A stretch of 64,000 nucleotides of DNA, from contig CAYMEB010000001.1 in assembly GCA_964389095.1 (NCBI GenBank), forward strand, positions 34,666 through 98,665, in the 5' to 3' direction. The translations under genes and the position numbers were made by a program. Positions 53,028 to 60,907 of this stretch are shown here, in pieces. The notes under the pieces are model-generated. The model saw nothing but the letters and a program-made list of their open reading frames with translations. It made no database searches and had not been told where the DNA came from. This stretch comes from JABFRJ01 sp964389095. Its GTDB lineage: Bacteria; Pseudomonadota; Alphaproteobacteria; Rhizobiales; Hyphomicrobiaceae. How positions within the stretch are numbered: the first letter of the stretch is position 1; every line of letters starts with the position of its first letter.

Positions 53028-54562
53028 GACTTGCCCTCCGGCGCCGAGAGCGGCAGGCCGAGCGCCACGCGCCGCTTGAGCCAGGGCGAAACCCGGTAGC
53101 GCGGCTCGCCGTAGAAGGTCTGCAACCGTTCGAGGATGAAGCAGATGCGCCCCGGTCCGATCCGGTCGCCCCATTCGAGTGGGCCGTAAGGATAGCCCAG
53201 ACCCAGCTTGACCGCCTTGTCGATATCGGCGGGCGTCGCGATCCCGCGCTGTGCGATCTGGCAACCCACGTTGACGATCATGGCGACGATGCGCTGGGCC
53301 ACGAAGCCCGGGCTGTCGTTGACGACGATCACCGGCTGCCCGTCGGAACCGAGGAGACCGCAGGCGGCCTCCCGCATCTGTGGCGAAGTGGCCGGCGTCA
53401 CCATGAGCTCTCGCGGTCCCTTCATGCCGAACAGGACGTCGACGGCGACCGTGCGTTTGCCGTCGAGCTTGAGCTCGGCAACCGCGGTCGTGACGTCATA
53501 GCCGATCGGCGTGATGACGATCAGCGCGCTCTGGCTCGGTTCCTTGCCCGTCTCGACGGTGACGCCGCTCTTCTTGAAGATCTCGATCAGCGGAGCCTGG
53601 AGATCGGCGTGGCTCGGACTCGGATAGACCCACACGCTGCCGGGCCGTGCCGTCGACGGTGCCTCCGCCGCGGGCTCCACGCGCTTGCCGTCCTGGTAGT
53701 CGTACCAGCCGCGTCCTGTTTTCTGACCGAAGAGGCCGCCCTGGTAGCGCAAAGCGGTGAGCGGGCTCGGTGCGTAGGCCGGTTCGGCGTAGTACTGGTC
53801 GAAGAACGACTGCGTCACGGCGTGTCCGATGTCGAGGCCGACCATGTCGCCAAGTGCGTAGGGACCGAGCTTGAAGCCGGGGGCGCCGGTGAGGATACGG
53901 TCGATCTCGTGAGGCCGCGCGATGTTCTCGATCAGGATGCGCTGGCTTTCGCCCATCCCGCGGCCGGCGTGGTTGACGATGAAGCCCGGGCTGTCGACGC
54001 ACAGCACCGGCTCGCGCGTCATGCGCCGCCCGATCTCCATCATCGCGTCGGTGACCCATTGGGCGGTGCGGATGCCCGGGATGACCTCGACCAGCTTCAT
54101 CAGGGGGACGGGATTGAAGAAGTGCATGCCGCCGATGCGCTCGGGATGGCGGGCGCACTTGGCGGCGATGGCCGTGATCGGCAGCGAGGACGTGTTGGAC
54201 GCCACGATCACGTCCGGCCCCAGCATCGCGTCAAGCTTCTCGTAGAGCACCTGCTTGATGTCGAGGCGCTCGATGATCGCCTCGACGACGATGTTGCAGC
54301 GCTTGAGATCGTCGATCGATCCGGCCACCGAGATCCTCTCGAGCGTCGCCTTCACTTCCGCGGGATCGAGGCGCCCCTTCTCGGCCTGTGCGCCGAGCAT
54401 CTTCGCGATGTAATCCTTCGCGGCCTGTGCTGCGCCGGGCTTCTCATCGAACGCGATCACGTTCATGCCGCCCTGGGCGGACACCTGCACGATACCGCGG
54501 CCCATGGTGCCGGTGCCGATGACGCCGACGACGACGTCCTTGGCCTTTGGGTCGAATGGCAT
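53024..54562 (-). CDS. 3-hydroxyacyl-CoA dehydrogenase with doubled C-terminal domain
   Basis: 512 residues. NAD domain: VGVIGTGTMGRGIVQVSAQG; catalytic His in GGMHFFNPVPLMKLVEVI; first 3HCDH domain: DSPGFIVNHAGRGMGESQRI and GLDIGHAVTQSFF. A second related domain follows (about 390-512): VNDSPGFVAQRIVAMIVNVG and GLGYPYGPLEWGDRIG. This doubled form resembles PaaH/PaaC-type enzymes. It oxidises a 3-hydroxyacyl-CoA with NAD. The ATG at 54562 lies 26 bases after the enoyl-CoA hydratase gene. Confidence 0.93.
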   Translation of the reverse strand: MPFDPKAKDVVVGVIGTGTMGRGIVQVSAQGGMNVIAFDEKPGAAQAAKDYIAKMLGAQAEKGRLDPAEVKATLERISVAGSIDDLKRCNIVVEAIIERLDIKQVLYEKLDAMLGPDVIVASNTSSLPITAIAAKCARHPERIGGMHFFNPVPLMKLVEVIPGIRTAQWVTDAMMEIGRRMTREPVLCVDSPGFIVNHAGRGMGESQRILIENIARPHEIDRILTGAPGFKLGPYALGDMVGLDIGHAVTQSFFDQYYAEPAYAPSPLTALRYQGGLFGQKTGRGWYDYQDGKRVEPAAEAPSTARPGSVWVYPSPSHADLQAPLIEIFKKSGVTVETGKEPSQSALIVITPIGYDVTTAVAELKLDGKRTVAVDVLFGMKGPRELMVTPATSPQMREAACGLLGSDGQPVIVVNDSPGFVAQRIVAMIVNVGCQIAQRGIATPADIDKAVKLGLGYPYGPLEWGDRIGPGRICFILERLQTFYGEPRYRVSPWLKRRVALGLPLSAPEGKS

Positions 54563-54588
54563 GCTGCTTGATCTCCGGATGCTGTCGG

Positions 54589-55359
54589 TCACTTGCCTTT
54601 GAACTTCGGTTTGCGCTTTTCCAGGAACGCCGCCGTTCCCTCGCGCCGATCCTCGGTTCCCATGAGCAGCCACAGCATCTTGCGTTCCAGGCTGAGGCCG
54701 GTGGAGAGCGCAGCGTCTCCGCCCTTGAGAACCGCTTCTTTCGTGAATTCTACCGCGATCGGGGCCATGCTGGCGATCTTCTCTGCCGCAGCCAGAGCCC
54801 TGGGGAGGACTTCCGCGTCCGGCACGGCGATCGACGCCAGCCCCATGGCCGCGGCTTCATACCCGCTCACCATTTCCGCGGTCAGGGTCAGCCACATGGC
54901 CTTGTACTTCCCCACCGCCCGCGTGAGGCGCTGGGTTCCCGAGCCCCCCGGCAGGATGCCGTTGCGGACCTCGGGCTGGCCGAACTGAGCGTTCTCGCCG
55001 GCGATGATGATGTCGCAATGGAGCGCCAGCTCGCAACCGCCCCCGAGGGCGAAGCCGTTCACCGCCGCGATGAGCGGCTTTGGGAAGGCCGCAATCTCGT
55101 CCCACAGTTTGTGGAACCCGAGATCGCGATAGTCGAACGGGCCCTTGTCCTTGACTTCGCGCAGATCGGCGCCTGCGGCGAAGGCCTTCTCGTCGCCCGT
55201 GATGATCGCCGCACGAACGGACGGATCGTCGGCTGCGGCCGTGAGTGCCGCTGCGACCCCCTTGCGCACCGCCAGATTGAGCGCGTTTCGCTGTTCCGGG
55301 CGATTGATGCGGAGCAGCAGGACACCTTCGGCGGGTCGCTCGACGAGCACGACGGACAT
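54589..55359 (-). CDS. Enoyl-CoA hydratase/isomerase
   Basis: 256 residues of the crotonase fold. The oxyanion and active site region shows AAGADLREV, AVNGFALGGGCELALHCDII, and FGQPEVRNGILPGGSGTQRL with a Glu at each of the two usual positions. It hydrates 2-enoyl-CoA to 3-hydroxyacyl-CoA, the step before the dehydrogenase encoded next. It heads the four-gene operon and is divergent from the nitroreductase. Confidence 0.95.
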   Translation of the reverse strand: MSVVLVERPAEGVLLLRINRPEQRNALNLAVRKGVAAALTAAADDPSVRAAIITGDEKAFAAGADLREVKDKGPFDYRDLGFHKLWDEIAAFPKPLIAAVNGFALGGGCELALHCDIIIAGENAQFGQPEVRNGILPGGSGTQRLTRAVGKYKAMWLTLTAEMVSGYEAAAMGLASIAVPDAEVLPRALAAAEKIASMAPIAVEFTKEAVLKGGDAALSTGLSLERKMLWLLMGTEDRREGTAAFLEKRKPKFKGK

Positions 55360-55450
55360 GGTTGGACTTTCGCGGGTGGGAATGTTTGACGGTCGAAACT
55401 AGGCCGTGTCATGGAGACCCGCAACACGAGAGGCGAAGGGCTGCACTGCG

Positions 55451-56119
55451 ATGATGAGTGTTGAAGAGGCGATCACGGGGCGCCGCTCCGTCAGGGCCTA
55501 TCTCGATAAGGCGGTGCCGCGTGAAATGCTTGAACGCATCCTCCGCGTGGCTGGGCGGGCCCCGTCGGGCTCCAACATCCAGCCCTGGCACGTGTGGGTC
55601 CTCGAGGGAGCGGCGAAGCAGCGGCTTACGTCTGAGCTGGCCCGGATGCACGCGGAGGGCACGCCCGGCAAGCGCGAGTACAGCTACTATCCCGAAACCT
55701 GGCGTGAGCCCTACCTGGCGCGGCGCCGCGCTTGCGGGTTCGGCCTCTACAGAACGCTGGGCATCGGTCGCGATGACAAGGCGGCGATGCACCGCCAGCA
55801 TGGGCGCAACTTCGAGTTCTTCGGTGCGCCGGTGGGCCTGATCTTCTCCATCGACCGCGATCTGGAGCAGGGCAGCTGGCTGGACTACGGCATGTTCCTG
55901 CAGTCGATCATGCTGGCGGCGCGCGGGGAGGGGCTCGAGACCTGCCCACAGGCCGCATTCGCCTATTTCGCGGAGACCGTGCAGAAGGCCGTCGGGATCC
56001 CGAACGATCAGATGGTCGTGTGCGGCATGGCGCTGGGGTACGCCGACCCGTCCGCCGTGGTGAACACGTTCGTCACCGATCGCGAACCGCTCGAAAGGTA
56101 TGCGACCTTCGTTGCTTGA
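55451..56119 (+). CDS. Nitroreductase family protein
   Basis: 222 residues. The FMN site is ITGRRSVRAYLDK, APSGSNIQPWHVWVLEG and LQSIMLAARGEGLETCPQAA, followed by VCGMALGYADPSAVVN. Length and motifs fit the larger nitroreductases that reduce nitroaromatics or dehydrogenate. Start is ATG at 55451 (or 55454). It is divergent from the enoyl-CoA hydratase gene. Confidence 0.9.
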   Translation: MMSVEEAITGRRSVRAYLDKAVPREMLERILRVAGRAPSGSNIQPWHVWVLEGAAKQRLTSELARMHAEGTPGKREYSYYPETWREPYLARRRACGFGLYRTLGIGRDDKAAMHRQHGRNFEFFGAPVGLIFSIDRDLEQGSWLDYGMFLQSIMLAARGEGLETCPQAAFAYFAETVQKAVGIPNDQMVVCGMALGYADPSAVVNTFVTDREPLERYATFVA

Positions 56120-56219
56120 GCGGATCACGGGATCGAGATCCGGGTCCTCATGGCGCTTTCCAGCGGGCGGCGAGGCCAAGTGTGCATGCACGCCGACTGC
56201 GACTTTGCCGGCCGCTGAA

Positions 56220-57185
56220 CTAGCCGGCCGATCGGCCCGGGCGAGCGGCCTGCCGGCGCTGATCTTGGCAGTGAGGGAGGCGGCTGCCGTCGGCTTTCGC
56301 GGTCCACATCGGATCGTCGTCGCCCAGCCGTTCGGCGAGCACGAGGCCGGCTCTGTCTCCATCGCACCAGCGTATCGCCGCAGCCATCTGCCTGCCGTCC
56401 GGCAGCACGACCGTGACGCGGCTGCCTTCCGGTGCGACCAGCCCCAGCTTCACCAGCAGTCCTTTGGATGACAGATTTTCGATCACTGCCTTGAAAGAGG
56501 ACAAGCCGAGTTTGATCGTGATCGGCAGGGCAATTCGGCGTCGCCGATCACGGCGCCTTTCCGCCCAGCCCGGCATCGAGAAGCGGCCCTGGTCGTCGAT
56601 GCACGGGCTGCGTCCTGCCGCTGCCTGCTCGAGTAGTGCGACGACCTGGGCCTCGTGCGGCGGTGCTGCGACGACGCCGGCTTCGCTCATCGTCCGGCTC
56701 ACGAGCGCTAGGAAGTCCGCAAGCAGGGAACACGATCGGCACCAGGCATCGGCAACGACCTCCGTCGTGAAGGTCGCATGCCCGCCGGATGTACCTGCTT
56801 CTGCCGTATGAGCCGCCGTGAGCTGGCTCACGAACAGCAACCGGGCGCGTACCGCGAGCCAGAGTTGGTGGAGCTCGAAGAACGTCTCGTTGGCGGCCAG
56901 TCGGCCGACCTGCGCATCTATCGATGCCGTGAAGCTCGGCGTGAGCACCGGCGGCTTTGCCGACGCGGGTCTGCCGGGATCGTCGGCATTGCGATTTGCC
57001 AACGATGTCACGGCGGCAGCCAGCGCCGCGGCACGCGATGTCTCGGCTCGAAGCAGGGCCAGAACGCGCAGATCCTCCGAGGCCACGGCGATCCTGGCGC
57101 GATCGGTGCGGTTCTGCAGGCGGCGCGCGCGGCCCGCCTCGTAGTCTTTCAACTCCTCGATCAAGCCCTCTAGGAAGGGGGTCAC
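56220..57185 (-). CDS. PilZ-domain protein with helical N-terminal region
   Basis: About 321 residues from a GTG at 57185 with a GGAG ribosome site. The first 215 residues are helical and Ala-rich, with no recognised domain. The C-terminal 100 residues form a PilZ domain: the Arg-rich RRRDRRRRIALPI and the NLSSKGLLVKL motif (N-x-S-x-x-G), which bind cyclic-di-GMP. It probably links the second messenger to motility or surface properties. The frame is open further to 57419 with a GTG there, but that part looks like noncoding sequence. Confidence 0.8.
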   Translation of the reverse strand: MTPFLEGLIEELKDYEAGRARRLQNRTDRARIAVASEDLRVLALLRAETSRAAALAAAVTSLANRNADDPGRPASAKPPVLTPSFTASIDAQVGRLAANETFFELHQLWLAVRARLLFVSQLTAAHTAEAGTSGGHATFTTEVVADAWCRSCSLLADFLALVSRTMSEAGVVAAPPHEAQVVALLEQAAAGRSPCIDDQGRFSMPGWAERRRDRRRRIALPITIKLGLSSFKAVIENLSSKGLLVKLGLVAPEGSRVTVVLPDGRQMAAAIRWCDGDRAGLVLAERLGDDDPMWTAKADGSRLPHCQDQRRQAARPGRSAG

Positions 57186-57508
57186 GACGCGCACTCCAGA
57201 TGTCGCCCGACACAGCCGGGCAGAGGTCAGCACTGCTCGGGCCTGCCTTGGGTCTAACACTGCAGTTTCTGAAGAGCCGTTCTCCGCCGCTCGTGGGTTC
57301 GAGGTGAAATTGCAGAAAGGTTTGCAGATCGTGTTTGCTCTCCGGTGTGCTTTCCGGCGCCTCATCCGAACGCTGAGATGTTCGCGCAACTTCGCGTCAA
57401 GTCTGCCGTCGTTACACAACGGACTGGCGTGAAATCGAACTTAAGAACCTCAGCGCAGCCGGCCAATCGTCTGCGGGCGGATGACAATGATCACAGTAGA
57501 GGAACCAC
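57186..57508. other. Intergenic region before the RTX gene
   Basis: About 320 bases between divergent genes. No gene is seen. It has a moderate AT-rich part (57290-57345) and a direct repeat of TTGCAGA (57310 and 57324 areas). A ribosome site AGAGGAAC precedes the RTX ATG. Confidence 0.5.
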
Positions 57509-59005
57509 ATGAATACCTTGAAGGGTACCAGGCATGCCGATGCGTTGACGGGGGTCAGCGGTGACAACACGATCTACGGGTTGGGGGGCGACGACGCTCT
57601 CGTTGGAGCGAATGGGGGCGGCGAGTTGCTGGACGGCGGCAGCTTCGAGAGCGCGAAGATCGCCGCCGGGAAGTGGGGCACCGTCAAAACCGTCGGCGGC
57701 TGGCAGACCGACACCTCGATCGAGATCTGGGGAAAAGGCTTCCTCGGCGTTGCCGCGACCGATGGCGAGAAGGTGATGGAGCTGGACAGCGACAAGCGCT
57801 TCAGCCGCGTCTGGCAGGACGTCGCCACCGAAAAAGGGGCGACCTACGACTTCTCGTTCGATTTCGCCGCGCGCGGCGGCACCAAGCTCGCGACCAACTC
57901 GATCGAGGTCTACTGGAACGACAAGCTCATGGGCACCTTCGATCCTTTGGGCACAGCGTGGCAGAAAGCGGCGCTTCAACTTGTCGGCACCGGCGGAACG
58001 GATCGAATCGAGTTCCGCGAGCAGGCCAGTGACAACGACAGCCTCGGCGGGCTGATCGACAACGTCTCGCTGAAGGCGGCCGGAGCCGGCGCCGATGCGA
58101 TCTTCGGCGGCAAGGGCAACGACAGCATCGATGGGCTCGGTGGCGACGATGTGCTCTACGGCGGCTCCAAGCCGTCCGGACGCCTGCCGACCAAGGAAGC
58201 CTCTCCTGGCGATACCGACGACGATGTCATCCGGGCGGGTGACGGCAACGATGTCGCCTTCGGCAACAATGGCAACGACATGCTCGACGGCGGAAGCGGG
58301 CACGACACGCTCTACGGCGATCGCGGCGGCGACGCTCTCTACGGCGGCTCCGGCAATGACAGGCTGTACGGCGATAGCGGCGACGACGTGCTCGCGGACG
58401 GCAGCGGCGACGACGCCGTGTCCGGCGGTTCGGGCGACGATCGATTGATCGCCGGTACCGGCAACGATCGCTACGCCGGAGGAACCGGGCTCGACACGCT
58501 CTCGTTCGAGGAGGCCCGCAATGGCGTGAAGGTCGACCTCTCCAAACACGTCGCCACCGGCATGGGCAACGACAGCATCCGCGGCATCGAGCGCGTGGAA
58601 GGCTCGATGTTCGACGACGTGCTCAAGGGCAACAAGCACGACGACACGCTCATCGGCGGCGACGGCGACGACGTACTGCGTGGCCTCGGCGGCGCGGACG
58701 TGCTGAGCGGCGGCCGCGGCTCTGACACCTTCGTGTGGCGCGTCGCCGACCTGAAGGGGGCCTACGAGCGCGGAGAGGTCGATCGCGTCGTCGATTTCTC
58801 CAAGGAGGATCGTCTCGATCTGCGGGAACTGGCCGCCGGCATGTCGGTCGATGAGCTGTTGGAGCGCTTCGTCGTCAAGGACGACGGGCATGACGCGCAC
58901 CTCTACCTCGATCTCGGCGACGGTCATCGCGAGATCGCGGTGCTCGAAGACTTTGCGGGCTATTCCGCCAAGGACATGCTGGCCGACGGCATGCTGATCG
59001 CCTGA
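57509..59005 (+). CDS. RTX calcium-binding protein with an inserted beta-sandwich domain
   Basis: 498 residues without a Sec signal. A short block of RTX repeats (about 8-32, GGDDALVGANGGG) is followed by a 150-residue beta domain (about 40-192; NGSFE-like DGGSFESAK, SIEIWGKGF, DNDSLGGLIDNVSL) that resembles DUF642/galactose-binding modules. RTX nonapeptides resume (about 193-330 and 365-410; GGSGNDRLYGDSGDDVL and the like). The C-terminal part (VDRVVDFSKEDRLDLREL, LADGMLIA) fits a type I secretion signal. It is likely exported by a TolC-type system, not encoded here, and bind Ca2+ and a glycan (inference). Confidence 0.87.
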   Translation: MNTLKGTRHADALTGVSGDNTIYGLGGDDALVGANGGGELLDGGSFESAKIAAGKWGTVKTVGGWQTDTSIEIWGKGFLGVAATDGEKVMELDSDKRFSRVWQDVATEKGATYDFSFDFAARGGTKLATNSIEVYWNDKLMGTFDPLGTAWQKAALQLVGTGGTDRIEFREQASDNDSLGGLIDNVSLKAAGAGADAIFGGKGNDSIDGLGGDDVLYGGSKPSGRLPTKEASPGDTDDDVIRAGDGNDVAFGNNGNDMLDGGSGHDTLYGDRGGDALYGGSGNDRLYGDSGDDVLADGSGDDAVSGGSGDDRLIAGTGNDRYAGGTGLDTLSFEEARNGVKVDLSKHVATGMGNDSIRGIERVEGSMFDDVLKGNKHDDTLIGGDGDDVLRGLGGADVLSGGRGSDTFVWRVADLKGAYERGEVDRVVDFSKEDRLDLRELAAGMSVDELLERFVVKDDGHDAHLYLDLGDGHREIAVLEDFAGYSAKDMLADGMLIA

Positions 59006-59017
59006 GCCACAGCAAGC

Positions 59018-59042
59018 CCGGCGGCCGTCACGGCGCCGCCGG
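59018..59042. terminator. Hairpin between convergent RTX and glycosyltransferase genes
   Basis: An 8-bp stem CCGGCGGC/GCCGCCGG in the 39-base gap between the two stops. No T run follows, so it is a weak call. Confidence 0.35.
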
Positions 59043-59044
59043 AT

Positions 59045-60553
59045 TCATCTGCCCGCCGGCGGCACGATCGCATAGCCGATCTCCACGCTGCCGCCGCGGG
59101 CAGGGACGCGCAGCGACCGGCGCGGACGATCCGCGATCAATGTCGCGAGTTCGGGTGAGGGGGGGCCGCGTTGGGCGTCCCAGACCACGAGTGCGCCGTG
59201 ACGGCGCAGTCCATCGGGGCCTCCGATCCAGGGTGAGCGGTCGAAGCGGCCATCGGTGAGGATCGACGGTCGGTCGGAATTGCCCAGCAGCGTGAGGCCG
59301 GCAACCCAGGTTTCTCCGGCGACGATGCGCAGCGGCGCGGGCGTGGCTTTCGTCCAGGCCTCCGCGAGCAAGCTGGAGATCGTCGCCTGCGGCCAGTTCA
59401 CGCGCGTGACACGGCCGTCGCGAACGCGGGAGAACAGATTGGCGCCGTAGCCGACTGCCAGGACGCAGGCCGCGAGGATCGACACGCGCGCCACGCGGCC
59501 CAGGCTGCCCGGGGTAAACAGTCGATGCCAGGTGAGCGCGACGACCAGCAGGGCGAGCCCTGGGATCAGCGGCGCTCCCCACATGGTGCGCAGGCCGTGG
59601 CGGCGCAGGAGAGCTGAGGCGAGGAAGATCGCAAGAGGCGTCACCGTCGCGACGATCAGGAAGCGTACCGCGCGCTGGTCGATCGCGTTCCATGCGCCCT
59701 CCGGCGTCGCGGGCCGGCGTCGAAGCCAGGCCAGACCGATCAAGGCGATCGCAGCGGGAACAGCCAACAAGGACAGAAGGCGCAGTACGAAGGTCGCAGC
59801 CGCATTGCCCCGTCCGGAGCCACGCTCGCGCGCGTAGTCCAGGATCTGCCAGCCGGCCCCGTCGAGCGCGAGGTAGAGCGGCGTGAGCACGATCACGGAC
59901 AGCACCGCCCCGAGCCACGGCCACGGCGACGCGAGGCGTGCCCTCGCCGCCGGGTCGGAGAGCAGCCATACACCGATGCCGGCCAGAACCGCCGCGTGCA
60001 GCAGTCTCGTGTACAGACCGAGTGCGGCGATCACGCCCAATGCCAGCCAAGCAAACGGCCTGCCGTCCCTCACGGCCAGCCAGGCCAGCAGCAGCGCGCC
60101 GCAGACGAAGGGGAGCTGGAGGGAAGTGTGGTTGAGTGAAGGCGACATCCAGGAGAGGGGCTCGACGCCGACCATCACGATGGCGGCGACGGCGCCGCGC
60201 TCCGCCCCCAGCAACTCCCGGCCGAGGAGGTAGGTGAGCCAGAGCGTGGCCGCAGTGACGACCTGCGCGACGAGGTAAACCGGCCAGCCGATGCCGCCGA
60301 GCGTGATCACTCGCGACGCCTCGATCAGCCAGGATGGCATGGCGGGGTGCTTGTAGGTCGCCAGCGGCCATTCCCGGCCCCAGGTGTAGCCCTCTACGAC
60401 GTCCAGCGGCGGGGCGTGATGCAGCACAGTGGGGACCAGAAACCAGATCAGGGCATTGGCCCCGATGACGGTCCAGACGACCCTGTCGATGCCGGCCTGC
60501 GCGGCTTGGCCGCCGGCGAACTGGGATGTCGGTTCGGGCTCGGGTCTTATCAT
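59045..60553 (-). CDS. ArnT-like membrane glycosyltransferase (GT83/PMT family)
   Basis: 502 residues with about ten transmembrane segments in the first 400. The first loop carries the family acid: LDVVEGYTWGREWPLATYKHPAMPSW in pattern, followed by LNHTSLQLPF. A soluble domain (about 405-500) ends the protein. It transfers a sugar from a polyprenyl-phosphate donor to lipid A, glycan or protein on the periplasmic side. The ATG at 60553 follows AGGAGAG. The gene is divergent from the 618-residue protein. Confidence 0.87.
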   Translation of the reverse strand: MIRPEPEPTSQFAGGQAAQAGIDRVVWTVIGANALIWFLVPTVLHHAPPLDVVEGYTWGREWPLATYKHPAMPSWLIEASRVITLGGIGWPVYLVAQVVTAATLWLTYLLGRELLGAERGAVAAIVMVGVEPLSWMSPSLNHTSLQLPFVCGALLLAWLAVRDGRPFAWLALGVIAALGLYTRLLHAAVLAGIGVWLLSDPAARARLASPWPWLGAVLSVIVLTPLYLALDGAGWQILDYARERGSGRGNAAATFVLRLLSLLAVPAAIALIGLAWLRRRPATPEGAWNAIDQRAVRFLIVATVTPLAIFLASALLRRHGLRTMWGAPLIPGLALLVVALTWHRLFTPGSLGRVARVSILAACVLAVGYGANLFSRVRDGRVTRVNWPQATISSLLAEAWTKATPAPLRIVAGETWVAGLTLLGNSDRPSILTDGRFDRSPWIGGPDGLRRHGALVVWDAQRGPPSPELATLIADRPRRSLRVPARGGSVEIGYAIVPPAGR

Positions 60554-60907
60554 CGCGCTCTCCTGCCGGGAGTTCCAACAGAACTGGCCGCCGACGGCAA
60601 GGTGGCGGCGGGCCTGGAAGGATGGCGACGCCCCTTCTCCCCCCGGTGCCTGAGCGACCGTGGTCCCGAACACGCCGGGCGTTTGCCCGCCTGCGGCTCG
60701 GCGTCGGCGGTCTTTGGGCCCGTCGGACAACTCTTTGACGCCTTGAACCCGGAGGCGTCATGGGATTGGCCTGATTTCGGCCCTACATGTCGGGGTGGCG
60801 GCCGTGCTAGGGACGGGCCGTGTGGTGCGGGCGTCCTGGGCGGACGGGCAGGCCGGGACGGAGCGGAGGCGCGAGCGGACGTGGCTAGGCTTTTGGCAGT
60901 GCGGCCG
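60554..60907. other. Divergent promoter region between glycosyltransferase and an envelope-protein gene
   Basis: About 350 bases. An inverted repeat TGACGCC (60736-60742) / GGCGTCA (60754-60760) with an 11-base spacer contains a TTGACG box and could be an operator over a promoter. No gene is evident. Confidence 0.45.

Noticed and set aside
57509..59005. The regular GGxGxD coding repeats considered as a DNA tandem array or CRISPR
   Set aside because: The repeats are in frame, diverged at DNA level and encode RTX nonapeptides; there are no spacers.
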